From: Pardosa pseudoannulata
Lineage: Eukaryota > Arthropoda > Arachnida > Araneae > Lycosidae
Reading direction: 5' to 3'
DNA length: 64,000 bases
NCBI GenBank assembly: GCA_032207245.1
Contig: CM063504.1
Coordinates: 85,580,624-85,644,623 of the forward strand
Shown here one piece after another: positions 12,354-27,100 of this stretch. The number at the start of each line of letters is the position of its first letter. Position 1 is the first letter of the stretch. The translations under genes were made by a program, and so were the position numbers. Under the pieces are notes generated by a model. That model saw nothing but the letters and a program-made list of their open reading frames with translations, had not been told where the DNA came from and ran no database searches.

Positions 12354-15300
12354 CTGAAAAAGAAGTGCATCATGTTTTACAACATTAAAAATAAGATATT
12401 ACAAAAAGATCAAACATTTAAAATAAAAGAGCTGTGATAAATTGAAGATAAGAAAAATAAAATATATGTATTAATTATATAGTATTTACTATACATATAT
12501 GTACATTTATTCAACTATACACTATCCCCTATATAATAATAGCCTAAGTTATCTGTCCGTCTGTCCTCGAATTTATGAAGCGGTTGTACATGGAATGGAT
12601 AGAGGTATCCATTTTGAATTTCTGATGACTTAGGGTTAGCAAAATTTAAAGCGAGTAAAGTTTATCTTCTTCTAAACTATCGATCCGATTCTAAAATAAA
12701 CTGGTATAAATAGGCTTCATATCACAGCAAGAAATGAAGTCATCTTTAAAACGTTCAAAATCCACCCCTTTCCCCCTTTTCTAGCATTTAATGCTATCAT
12801 TTCAAGCCCTATTTTCCCCGGTTAAGAGCAGGCTATTAAATTTATCAATTTATCACATAATAAATACATAAAAATAACATTTGTTTCTAGCATTATGACT
12901 TCGTTCCTTTAACCATCTCATTTAATCATTTCTTATTTTAAATTATTTAAATATCATCCGCATTATTTTCATACATTTTATCACTCAACTTAAATATGAC
13001 GTAAATAATTTTCTTTTATATTTGGCTTTAATAACAGATTAGGTACATATGTGATAATTTTAAATTTAATCATCAATTATTTTTTTGTTTCAATGAAAAT
13101 GTTATCACCGGTATCAACAACAAATACTTTTCCCAAAAGTCTAGGAGTCTATATCAAGGACTAATAAACATCTAGAATTTAAGTTATATTCTTTAAAAAT
13201 TAAGAAGTTTGTGTGTCTATTTTTTGTACATAACCACATGGTTTGCAATTGATTCGCTCAATTTTGAACATCATTCATATATACTGCCAAATAATCACTG
13301 TCAATATTAAAACCTCTGCTGTCCATCCTATCACGTAATATGACAAGATAAATAAAAATTGGCAACTAACATAAGGTCAATAAAGTTTTTTAATTTTAAT
13401 TTTATACTTTACCATGTCCAAAACTTTTCAAGATACTTTACAATTCTAGAAAATTAAAAATTTTATTGATCTCGTCATATGACGGGCTATATGCTAGTAT
13501 TTGGATAAAATGTCATATGATGATAAAATATTTGTGAAGAAATAAATAAAAAATACTATACAATTTCAGTCTAATGTAATTCAGAATCCATTTAAAATAA
13601 AACCCATTCTTCTTCTGTTGCTTTAAGTAAAAAGATAATTAGTTCTTATGTATTTATAAGATAGTTTAAACATTTTTTCTCTTTAAAATTATTTTTTCTC
13701 CTATGCTCAGAGGCAGTCAAAAAACCACAGGTCTCTTCTAGCAAATCAGTGTGAAATAGGATGCTATAGCAGCATTTAACCTATCTTATTAACAACACTT
13801 GTTGAAAATATTTAATTCATAATATAAAAAGAAAAAAATAGCTAGGCTCTGGTACAATTACTAGAATTATAAAAAATAAATAAATAAAATTTAAATTTTA
13901 AAAATATCTATAAAGTGATTAGTTTACCAAAAACAAAATTTAAGTTAGTTTGCATTATAAGACTGTAAAATTAATTGATATCACAAGCAAAGGCTTTTCA
14001 AATTTTAGTTTCAAGATTTTATTTGTTAATCATAAGATATATTTTAGATTAATTATATTTCTTAAAATATAAATTAATTTAATAATAAAATAAAAAGCAG
14101 TTTATTGTTAAAATTAGTAAATTCATCCTTATTAATTAAATTAGTAAACAGTAAATATTTATTACTTTGAATTTCTCACTGGAACATTAACAATTTGAAA
14201 AATACTATATGTCCCTGTACTATGAATGCATCTGCAACACAATTGCACTTGAATGTAAATTATTTAAATCTGGTTCTTTTTGTGAATAATCATCAATACA
14301 TTTCATTATTTAAGTAGAAAAAAATCTAGAGAAAAATATTGATCTACAATATTTGTTGACAGAATTTTAAGTTGCAACCTTTTAAGAGTTGCCAATTCCC
14401 CCAGGAGTTTGAACATCGAAAAAGTTAAAATTTTATTTTTTGGCAGCCATGTGTTTAATGACAGAATTCAAATGCTTATGAAGAATTTTTATACACTTGG
14501 AAGAATACCTGTTGGTAAACAGAATTGTGGCAGTAAAAAAAATATTGATATAATCATAATAATAGAGAAAAAATTATGAGGTTCCATGAAACACATGCAG
14601 TATTTCTTTATAAAACTTAAATAATTTGGAGAGTAATGGCTAAAATGTGTATAATTATAATGTTTGTTAACCTTTTATTTTTTATGATGTATCTTTCTAA
14701 TCTGTCTCTTGATGATATTAGCACCATCAAATGTCTGAATTGGCTTTTGTCTGTTATTTTCAAGTATATATTCAAATTATCTAGAATACATTTGGATAGT
14801 CCATCTGCAGTTTGATTGCCAAAATATGTTTAAATAGTTTTGTCATTTATTCAGTAAAAAAATCCCTTAAATGTTTGAAAGAATTTTAAAACATCTGTTG
14901 TGTTCTCAGGCATGACAGCCCCACATAAAATTTCTTCAGTTCTCTTATAATTTCAGTTTAATAATTCAAGGAAAAAAAAACTAAAAATCAAAGATCTTAT
15001 TCTGAATAATCTGTAAACACTTTTAGAAACTGTACTGATTTTGAAAGAGTTTTTAAACCTAGATCTAATTTAAGCACAAAATTTACAAATTTTCTAAATA
15101 GAAACTTCCAAGAAATAATTTCAAAATATGCGCAAAATAAAACATAATCAGATATTGCTGATAAAAGTTTCCTTTTTCAGCAACTTTATTTGTTGAGTTT
15201 ATCAAATGAAGCTCAGTGCATTTAAGTTTTAGCTTAATATTATTTACTTTATATCATTAAACTAATAATGTAACAATTGTTCAAGTGTCCATTTTGTCTA

Positions 15301-18145
15301 TCCTTGGAAACTAATTTAAGTTTTATGGTACTATATTACTTTTACATTATGCACAACTATTTTAATTTGTTTATTAAGGACTTGAAATTTACTTAAATCT
15401 TTAAAATTAAGACGAAAATTTACTGTGGATTCATTATTATTTTTCAGGTTGCAACAATATATTATCACATATGAACAATATTAACTTTTTCATTGCCAGC
15501 AAGATATTGTATCCCATAGACATTTTCAAATCCTCTTCTGGGATAAAAATGAGTAGGTTTTTAAAAGTGCATATCTCAATGGTAAAAATCATCTCAAAGT
15601 ACCTCATTACAATATAGAACACACCAACAGGATGCATATATCCATCATATTTATTCTTCATTTATAATTAAAAAAATTATTTAGGATATTATGAGTGTTT
15701 ATATTTTAGCTCTTTTATTTTCTCCAATACAAAAAATTGGCAGTAAATGGGTTAATTACATAACCATCCCATTAACATGCTTATATATTTACGCTTCCCC
15801 TGTTTTAAGATTGAAATAAATGGTAACTGTCAGAAGTATGCATTATTTATAAAAATGCAGTTTCAAAAGGTAAAAAAGTATGTTGTAGCTTGCTTAACAA
15901 TAGTATAATGTTACAAATGATAAGATATGTTTAAAATATTACCCTCTAATTCCTTTAACTCTGTAAACTTCTTGTAAAACCTGAATAATATCTCCTTTAG
16001 CAGCAGAAGTGCCTTGCTGCAAGCAAAATAAAATATAATTAAAAGTTATTTATACATTTTTAAAAAATAAAAACTAAATACATTACTCAAGATATAGACA
16101 AAATATCCTTCTATGTAAAATATTGCAAGAGCCCCAGAAAAAAATTACTTGTATTAAAATAAATAACATTTTTAAAGTGATAAAATGAATCGATGAATTT
16201 GATATGAACAGTAATAATTATAACTATAATTGTAGAAAATTTCATTTATTATTTATGAATGCAACATGAATACAATTTTATAAGCATACCAAAGAACATT
16301 ATTAAAGTATTTATATGGAAATATGAACTCTAGTAAAATTTAGAATAGTTCTACTTTTGATTTAATGTTATAATAAACTTATATCTATCTATAACTGATG
16401 AAGAGTATAACATGATACTACACACATGACAATTTTCTGCTAAAATATTCTCTACTGACTACAGATACTAACTTCAGCAAGCATTATCCTTGTTTTAGCT
16501 ACATCTAGAGGAGTAGTCACAGCTGCTGCAATTGAGCCTATAAAAAAAACAGAAATAAGCAAACAAAATTTCTTGATAAGTTACATAAGATTCTAAATAA
16601 TAAACTATGTGATGATATACACTTTAGACAGATACATAGAAATTAGTGAACATTTATATAAATGTAATTAGTAGGTATTTTCATTATGAAAAAAGATAGC
16701 CATTATATAGCTATGCAATTTTAGAATAGCCATAAAAGTGCTGTCAAAGTGTATTTCAAAATAAGTAAAGCAAAATGGAGAAGAATGGCATTCTTATCTT
16801 TATTTAGAGTCATACATTTAAGTTTGTCTAGCCTAATATTCAGATCAAAATATACTGGATCATCATACACTTTATAAAAACTATTAAAGCATAATTCATT
16901 GAGCATGAGACTGCCTCCTAAGAATTGTTTATTTTTATTAAGGCAATATGTTAAATAAATGAAATAAGAATCCAAATAACTATTTGTAATGTAGCAGCAA
17001 ATTGATAACAAACAACTAAATCTATTTGCATTCAAAAATGTGTTTATTAAGCAACAACTAATGAAACAACACTATAGTGATAAAAGCAATCTGATAAGCA
17101 TAATAATAATAAAACATAAGTAGTCACATATTTGTATAAAAAACATACATTTTAAATATCATTTAAGAAGTGTAATGCTTAAAATGTGTAACTGAAGATA
17201 AAAAACTTGGAAGAAATTACATGTTTGATCATTATACTACACCTTACTTTGCACGATAGTGGGTGATACAATTGATAAAAGCCCCCCAAAACGATGATTT
17301 TTATCCTCTATGTAAGGGATTTTTATGAATGATGGTGTATTCATCATCATACACTTTATAGAAATTATTAAAGCATAATTCATTGAGCCTGAGACTGTTT
17401 CCAAAGAATTATTTATTTTTATTAATTTACTTTTTGATTCATGCAAAATGTTCAGGACATGATAGAGAGACACGCCTTACATTAATCACCAGTATAATCA
17501 GATGCAAAAAGGGATCAAATTTCTTTGCTCTATGCTTGGTATTTTCTTGATTTACTCAGAGTCTTTAATGTACTCTAGCATACAATTGAATATATCTATC
17601 TAGTGAAAAAATGCAATAATGCACGATAAAGGAAATATAATATACATTGAACTTGGCTTTTTAACTCATTGGCTACAGGGTATATACTGGCCAATTAAAA
17701 TCATCTTAAATTTATAAGTTAAATATGCATTTAAACATATGTTTAATAAAGGTGGTTTTTCTTGTAGAGGAATTTTTATACAACATAAAAAATTAAGAAA
17801 TTACAGAATGTTATTATTGTAGTGAATTTGGTTGTTCATAGCCAGCTAGCAATATCATAAAAATACCAATCAACTGCAGATTAACTGAGAAACATTTTTT
17901 AATCTATCTAGTAGGGGGCAATAAACAGTCAACATATTTCTCTCATACATTACATATAACATGGTTTTCTCTGTATTGATTAAAAAAATTAATTAATTAA
18001 AACTGTTGAATCTATCTACATCGAACAAGTAACTATCTTCAAATTATAATATCTGATTCTTATTTGAATTTTTACAAAAAATATTATAACTTCTCTAATC
18101 AATACCTTTTATCATTAACCATCATTATAATTGATGCACTGTCCC

Positions 18146-18178
<33 letters not shown>

Positions 18179-21100
18179 ATTAGCAAAATTCCTCTTCATT
18201 GATATCATGAAAAACAGCCCATATTTTTAAATAGCCAGGGCTGGCTTCGAAATGTAATCAGATCCTTTATCAGATCCACTTAGTCATCATGGCGAGAAAA
18301 GCTCTCCTTCAGTACTAAAGATCAGGTGAAATACTTAGCAAAATTCCTTTGTTTCTTCATGAGAACTTGGAGAAACAACAGCGAAATCTCACACAGTCAA
18401 TAATCACACAACATCTATAGATTTGCAAAAATTCTGTGTTTGAGGCGAAGGGTAATCACATTCTTAATTTCTCAGATAGAGCATTACACATCAGTTCTGC
18501 CGTGGCCTGTAAAAACCATTGTATGGCGAAAGTGCATACAGCAACATAAAGACAGCAAAGATCCTCAGTTTTTCCTGAGAGAATTGATGGCTAGCTTAAG
18601 AAAAACATAAGAAGGCTGTATATAGTAGATCAAAATTCAATTTTCAGAAGTGTAGATGGAAAGCAATCTAATCAATTCATATCTTTAATTTAATTTCAGT
18701 GTCTGAGAAAAGTTAAGATTAAAAAAATAGAATGTGAATTGAAAAAATTTTGAAGAACTTTAAAGGCAATAATTTTTTATATATTATGTGTGTGGATGTG
18801 TGTAACACCTAGAACTAAAGAAAAATCAATTATCCAAATCAAAAGTTATTTATCAGTTTAATCAGGGGAAAAAAATATTCACATGCAAAATATAGTGCTG
18901 AAACAATGTCAGAGTCGGTAATTTATGGCCTGTGGATTTCACACATGTTCAAGATAGTACCGTTTGTGCTATATCAACATGTTTAATTTATATAAAAATC
19001 CCTCACTACAGGAAATTTTTTTCTATATATTTGTATTGCAATGTGTTAACAGCTCTGCATACTAGCAAACTTGCAAAAACAAATTGTTATATAAAAAAAG
19101 ATATTTTGTCATATTTGTTTTATGGCTAAAACAACTGTATAATATAATGCCGTATTTTGGTTACTTAAATTATTAGAATATTCAAATTTAAAAAAAAAAA
19201 AATGTACTTTTTGGCCATGACTACATGAACATGTGAAAAAATTTTAATTATTGTATCAATGTTATTTTTCTGTACATTACACATTCATATATATATATAT
19301 ATGTGCATGCGTGCATACAAGATACAGGTAATGTACAGGTAATATATAAAAGAATTTTTGAATTTGTACCGGCTAAAGCTCCACAAAGTGATGACTGCCA
19401 TGGTTTTACATAAAATCCTTGTTTATCAGACCAAATCCTCTAAAAAAAAAAAAATGAATAACATGATAAAAGTTAATTCAAAATTTTAAATGCTAAAGTG
19501 TAAGCTCAATCCCTTCAACTGAAGAATTAGACAGATGATGTTTGAACAATAAGAAAAATGTAAATTGTTAATGTAAATTATTTTAAAATGATGTAATATT
19601 TTAATATTCAATATTATGACTAAATAAACCATGCAAGGTGATATTCTATAAACATAATGATAAAAGGATGACAATCTTTTACTTTAGACACAATGTTTCA
19701 TCAAATTTATAAAAGAAAGACAGTAATAACAAGGGTATTAATAGTATTTCTGTTATACTAAAAAACTAAATTATTGAAAACAGCAAAACCTTTTCTAAAT
19801 ATTCTTGTAAATTTAAGCCAAAATTAATTTACTCTATTTTACATAACATTTTATAAACTATTCTATTATTTATTTATTTATTATTTATTCTATTTTACAT
19901 AACATAACACAATGGCTAAATAAATGTGGGCAGGAAAATTTGTCTTTGTATAAAGCACTAGAATTAATTAAACACAATTCATGCTAACACAATAAGTAAA
20001 TACAAATGACCATTTTTTTGCATACAACTAAAATAGAGCTAAAAAATTTTATGTTATTTTTAAATGAGTGATCAATTTTTTAGCTAAATATGAATAAATA
20101 AAAACAAAACAATGTTTATTGACTAAATACACTAAATTTCTACAAATATAATCTAAAATAACCAGGACATTTTAAAAATTAAATTATGTAATTTACAAGT
20201 AATACTATTTAGCATTAACACTTAATTTTATATTCTGAATTAACAATTGGGCAAATGTGTTTCTCAGCTGAATAAAGTGTAGCTCCAACTTAAAACTAAA
20301 ATTTTTTAAATATGATTTTAGAATTTTCTTCATTCAATCATATTAAACTGCCTATGTAACTAACACCTTATATAGATATTTTATATTATTTATTTTTTTG
20401 GATATTGTTATATTTATTCTGATTATAAATAAATCTTCAAGTATTTACACTGCTGGTGCCATCAGAGAACATGGACAATACTGCATCAGTATATACTGAA
20501 TATTTGTATAAGGAAATAAAAATACCATTCACAGTTGACCAATCTTGATCTTAAAAAATTGACATGTATAGCAAACACAAATTTTATGCGAAATTTCTCC
20601 AAAGATCAAATTTGTTAAATGGTTATATTTTTATTACTAAAATTTTAAATTAGTTATTTTCAGATTTCTTTCTTTTGATTTCTTACATATGTATATATTA
20701 CACATACTTATGAAGAATATGTAAATATATTAATTTAATTTAAATTTGCATACTTAACACTAGAATTATAGAAACACTCATTTCGAATAGAAATCCAATT
20801 TAATTTTTCTATTTTCTTATTTATAACTTTGATAATTTTTAACCTTCTCAAAAAACTCAAAAATATTATAAAAATTTATTTTTGTTAAATGTAAATAATT
20901 ATCTTTACAAGTTTTATTGCGTATACCTACAATTGCAGTTACTTATAATTTTGACTGTAACAAAATATAACTTTTTCATGGCTTAAAGGGTTTTCTTATC
21001 TATTTCTTCATGATGATATGTGTACCTGTTGCAAGGTTTTTGTGTATCATGAATGTGAAAATGAACGGGAAAGCGAGAAGAAGGGAGAGAAAGTAAAATA

Positions 21101-24100
21101 TCTGTTTGGATTTTCGAGTACTATCTGATTGCACATTTCCTTTGTGTTAGATATGTTGTCTTTCAACAGATACAGATATACCTTAAATTAATTTAATTTG
21201 CAATAATTTCAATATTTTGTGATCTGTATGCTGCATAGAAGAATTGCTATAAAAAAGTAATAAAAGAAAACATACTGAACAATTTTTATAGGATTCATGA
21301 TAATATTTCCAGTTCATAAATTGAACCTAATGAAAAATTTCATAACAAAAGTACATCCAATTTATTTGACAAAAACAGAATTACTCAAAATACAGAACAA
21401 GTGAATCCAATCCATATGGTGCAGAGTCTATTCAAGAAGCAACAATTGAAAAAAAAATTAGATCAAGAAAATATTTCATTGCCAGCTGCTAGTATACTTT
21501 ACAGAAATGAAATCAGTGAGAATGGTCAAACTACAGAAAGTGTCAAGGACAACCAAACAAGTTTACTTACTAAACAAGCAACTTGTATACTTATAAGCTT
21601 CCACTTTATATAATATTAGTGAAGAGCCTGCTTATTTTAAGATCAGGACAAGTAGTCAAAATGACCACTGATTTTAGTTATAGATATATGGATTGTAATT
21701 ACAGGTAAATGCTATAATGCTTGAGTTAAAACTATACAACTATGAAGTTGATATTTATAGCATATAAAAATATGGAATGCAGCTTGCACTGACCTCATGT
21801 GTGCACACCCCTGTTCTATAAGGTTCATGTTTAATCTCAACTTATAACTATTCACATTAACTATTGGATAATATAAATTATAATGCATATGAGCAAGCAA
21901 ATGGTCAGAAGTCTTAAAAAAAAGTGATACAAGGGACTTAGAAGGAAAAAATTAGTAAAAAGGCAGGGGATCACTTATTTTACAAAAGCAAAAGCTTCAA
22001 AATTTTGTTAATACTGAAAATGTAGAAACGTTAGTAAAAACATTAATGCACAGTTAAGAAAACATGACAGGATCAAAATCTTAAAATAATTTTATTTATA
22101 TTCAAAAGTTTCATACAAAATCAACTTAATGGCATAATTATTTCTGTTATTTCAAAATTAGCCAAGGTATAAAACAAGCTTTTGAATACTTTCACAAAGA
22201 AATCACCTACATCCTATAACCATTCTTGGTTTATAACTGTCAACTTGACATCTGAGTGTTATTATCGCTTTGAAGGTTCTTTTATGGAACCAAAAACATG
22301 GAACAGTCACAAGGTAAAAGGTCTGGGCTATAAGCAAGATATTCTCAAATTTCCAACCAAACCATTTTCAGAAATTTGCATGTTTGTTTTGCTGTATGTG
22401 ATCATTTTACAATAATTTGACCTTGTATTTTCACCATACACTTCATACAATTAAGAAATAAATTTCCTTGCAGTTGAACCTTTTTGACTTTAATAATAAT
22501 AAAAAAAAATCACTGCACACATTTCTAATTTACATACTACTTCCAGCTGCAAGATATGCATATAGTTCATTATGAGGAAAACTAAAATTGCCATGTGAAA
22601 GTTGCCATGCCAATACAAATACATGTCACAGATGTTGCCCCAAAATTTTGTAAAAAGTAGTGTAGCATTAGGATAATGGCCAAAACACTGCTACATTAGA
22701 AAAAAGTTTTGTCAAAATAGCCTTTCAGAAAATTTTTATGAAGGAGTAAAAACTGATTTGTGAAACTAACTTTTTTAAATAACCAATGTATGTTGCTTTT
22801 AAATAATACATAATTACTTAAAACATTAAAAAATAGTAAGGAATTTTAAAAAAATAACTCTTTTGATATAAATTACTGTTTTTAGAATGTTTTTTAAGAA
22901 AACAATTTAATGCTTAAAACTAATGATACCTACGCTACAGCCAGCAGGTCAGGCACAGCTCACTTGGTAGCTTTGTATGGCCTGTGATAAATTTTAAAAC
23001 AATAGTTGAGAAATCTTCCTCAATGTTAAAAAAATATCATTTAAGAAACTATTCAAATTTTTTATGTAAAAATCTCCATAGTAATTAAAATATTTTATTT
23101 ATTTTTACATATGCAAAACATAATTGTGAGATTTATTAGAAATGGTTAAAACTCTTGCAAATGCTAATTACAAAACATTATAACAAATATGCAAAAAAAA
23201 AAAAAAACTATAATTTCTTTATTTTTTTTCTTGTTTAAATTTAAAAAAAACTACAAAATGAGATTTAAAAAATTTTTAATTTGATGATTACATTAAGTCC
23301 AACAAGGAAAATCACACTTGTCTACTTCATATAATTTTAGCCTTTGGAAACATGTAGAAATATAATGTTCAAATGAAAGATGGCAGGACTATAAAAATGT
23401 AGTCTCATCCTCCTAGCATAAAAAATTATGTATACTATATATTTTTTAAGTATACTATTTATTTTAAACTTTATAGAGTTTAATAATAAATAATTTTGGC
23501 TGCCAATTTTTTTTTTTTGTTTTTTTCTAGCCTAAATTAAAAAAGTTTGCCCATCACAACTCTAAGTAACATTCAATTTCTTATAAAAGCTAGAGCTGTT
23601 GCAACCTTTAAAAACATTGAAATTTCCTCGTGGATGGGGGTTCGACCAATTATGTTATGTTGATAACTAATGAAATGCAACAATATTAAATTAAGCTTTT
23701 GATTTCTTGTAAAAAAATTTTGTTAACAATAATGATTTTCTTTTTCCTAAATCTAAAAATGTTCAATTTTTAGTCTGGCATATGACTATTGGGTTCATTG
23801 TCTATAAAAGGGAACTTTTGAGGTCCTTTTTAGTGAAAGATACTAAAAGCAATAAATTCTCAAAAAAGGGACTAAAAGTGATTATTTTAAAAAAGTGACT
23901 AATAGAGAAAAAAAATGACTCACTAGCATGCCTGACAAGCGCCTAAAACCTGGAATAAAAAATTCCGCAAGTTAAACAGGACTGGATGTTCAAAGTGTGA
24001 CGTAGTTAAGTTTAATTCTTTTTGCAACCTTAGCTAATGAACGGCATTGCCAATTCTTCATCTTTTTGGCTGCATTTCAGGTATCATTACATTGAATTTG

Positions 24101-27100
24101 AGTAAGCCATGGGCTAATAGATATGATGGAATTAAAGTATATGTGTTGTAGAATTTTATTTTAAAATGTGTATGGCAGACCATATAACTTGCATATATGG
24201 CATAAAACATAAAATAATGTATCGGAAAAAATAAAGTAACGCCATTGCTCTGTGAAATGTTGAGAGGAGAATTGATAAGCTAATTTATGCATCAGCTATG
24301 ATGTACGGAAGCATTTGATAGATATTAACAAAATAAGAAATTTTGGAAATCCTCAAAATCTAGAATTTCAGAAATGTATAGGTAATTGTGCAAGGCTTAG
24401 CTTTCTTTATCAGTGTTTATACATAAAAATTAAATTTTAAACAACAAAACCTATGGTAAACCACATAGTTTTGTAAGAAACAGAAATACACATTCATATT
24501 TACAACCATATGAATATGAGGATAACTGTATAAAATGATATGTTTTATTTTCCAGTGAGAGTCACTGAAATTTGTACTTTTGTTGTTAGAATATTGTTGA
24601 TAAACATTTCATTGTAGCGTAAAAATTAACCAAGAATTAAATTTAAAATTAGTTCTCATATAAAAATGCTATAATTTGAGTCACATAGAAATGGAAATTA
24701 ATCACTTTATATCTATATTTCCAGGTCAAATCGAATTGATACTGCACAGACGATGTTTAAATAATATAAAATAAGAAATGAATAAATGAAATACTTAAAG
24801 AAATGACGTCATAATGATAGAAAAATATAATTTCACCTATTTATTATGTGATACATTGAAAATTTTAATCTCCTGCTTTTAACCGAGGAAAACTGTCTTT
24901 AAAACAATTACTTGGGATGACGTCACATTGCTAGAAATATTGTATCTTTCACTTAGTTATGATGTGATAAATTAAAAAAATTAATCGTTTAACCGGGGAA
25001 AATAATGCTTGGAATAATGACATGAAATGCTCGAAAAAAGATGGAAGGAATGGATTTCGAATGTTAAAAATTTATAAAAACCTTTCTCGGGATATACCTA
25101 AGAATTTCCCAAATTTTCACTGCAATTGGATGCATGGTTTTTGAGTCTATCGAGTACAGACACAAATTCATTTTTATATATATAGATATTACTATTAACA
25201 ATCTACCTATCTATATATATGAAAAAAAAATTTTTAATTGAAATAAGAAAGTTAGTAATTTTTAACACTTTGTATCACTGTGATCTACAACATACCCAGA
25301 TGAATATTATGAGCTCAATGGGCTTTAAGATGGTTTTGTTAGTTTGGGCTATACTGCATCCACTGCAATTAACCCAATTTGCTCATAGAATCCATACTAC
25401 TGGTGATACTAAATTTAATTTTCATATCAGAGGTGCATTTATTGTCAAATTAGACGCAGAGGATAAACTGAAATTAACTTTGGATTTGTTAAATTAAGAA
25501 ATGTGGAGATGCCAGAAGATTTCATTCTGTTTCAAATTCTTTAAAGATAATTTTTGTGGAACATATTTTAGAATATTTATGAGAAATATGCATTTCTTTG
25601 AGAAAAATATACTTTTTTTCAATAAATTTTCATTTTTCTGTGTTGAATTATTTATAACATGCTTAAAATAATGAGTTCTACTATTTGAGGAAGTATTTTT
25701 TAAGAGTTATCAAGGTATAAATGATTAAAATCAGGTAGTCAAGGTATAAATTAAATTAATTGTGCTTGACATTCATTTGATGATAAACAAAAATAATTTT
25801 GAAGCAGATGATAAAAAAAAAAAAAAAATGTTTAAGCGCTGAGTTCCTTTAAATAATTGATTTTAAAAGGCCTTTTTTTGTCTGATAAAAATTCTTCACT
25901 GATCTCTTATTTACAAATATCCAAATGAGCAAAGATTTTTACATATTTGCTCAAAACTGTGGCAAAATTTACTGCCTAATTTAATTTCATTTATATTTAA
26001 GTTTATAATTGTTTTATTTTTTACTTTAGACTCAAATTGTTAAGCTTTACAGTCTATTGTAATAGTGCACTATCATAAGCAATGCTTATCTTTGAAAATA
26101 ATTCTTACTTCAAAATTCTATTTAAAATTTATTAATATATTCATATATTGTTGGGGATTATCCTACGAATTTCACTGAGAAATTATTGCTTTATCAACAC
26201 TCTTCATAGCTGAAATTTATTTTTTGTTACTTTGTTTATAAAAATTATCTTTTTTGTTTTTTTTTAATTTTGCAATGTATAAGAATATTTACCAGGAAAA
26301 AAAAAATTAAAAATTAGCCAAAATAATATGCTATATTTTAAATGAATTATAATTCATTTAGAAACACACAACACACTTTGACCAAGAAATGTAAATATTG
26401 GAGTATAACATTGGCAAGTGCTAATAGCGAAGTATAATCACCAAATATAACAACAAAGTTAAAAGGTGCCCCATATCATGAAGTAATCTGAACATCCAAT
26501 CACGTTCAACTTGTGGATTTTTTAACCCAGGGTTTAGGCGCTTATCATGCCTGTGTACATAACTTCAGTAGGATTACCTATGTTTTTTTTTTTATTTTAA
26601 AATGCTCCCTACTTAATTAAAAGTTCCACTGAGATTCTTTTAAGGATTTCAATTTTAGCTTTAAAAATTTTCTGCAGAGAGAACAGGTAATTTGTAAAAT
26701 AAGTAAAATTTAGAAATAGTCCTAAAATAACATAATCTGTTCAATTATACTATTACTTAACATTGATTATAAAGGTTAATAAACACCTGTGACTTCAAAA
26801 TATTATCTTTCTTAAAATAAAAATTATAATATTTATGTATAAGAAATATAATTTTGGAATTTTAGAAAAGTTATGGTAAGCAACATAACATTACATAAAC
26901 AAATATTTTGTTAAATAAGTAAAGGAATAAATTAATAATCTTCTAATGTCATTTAAGTCTAGTGAAAAGTAATCAACATTAACACATCACAAAAACAACA
27001 AATTACAGAAACAGACATCTAAAAAGATTAAAGGATTGCATAAAAACAGGCCTATACTGCATTACCTTTAAATATTCCCATATAGGAAACTGTATAAGTG

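Noticed and set aside
21401..22415. Two 70-77 codon frames in intron 5
   Set aside because: No homology, no splice signals in phase and chance length for this composition.
25219..25497. 92-codon open frame in intron 5 of SLC25A26
   Set aside because: It has no recognisable domain, no splice support and lies inside a repeat; not called as a gene.
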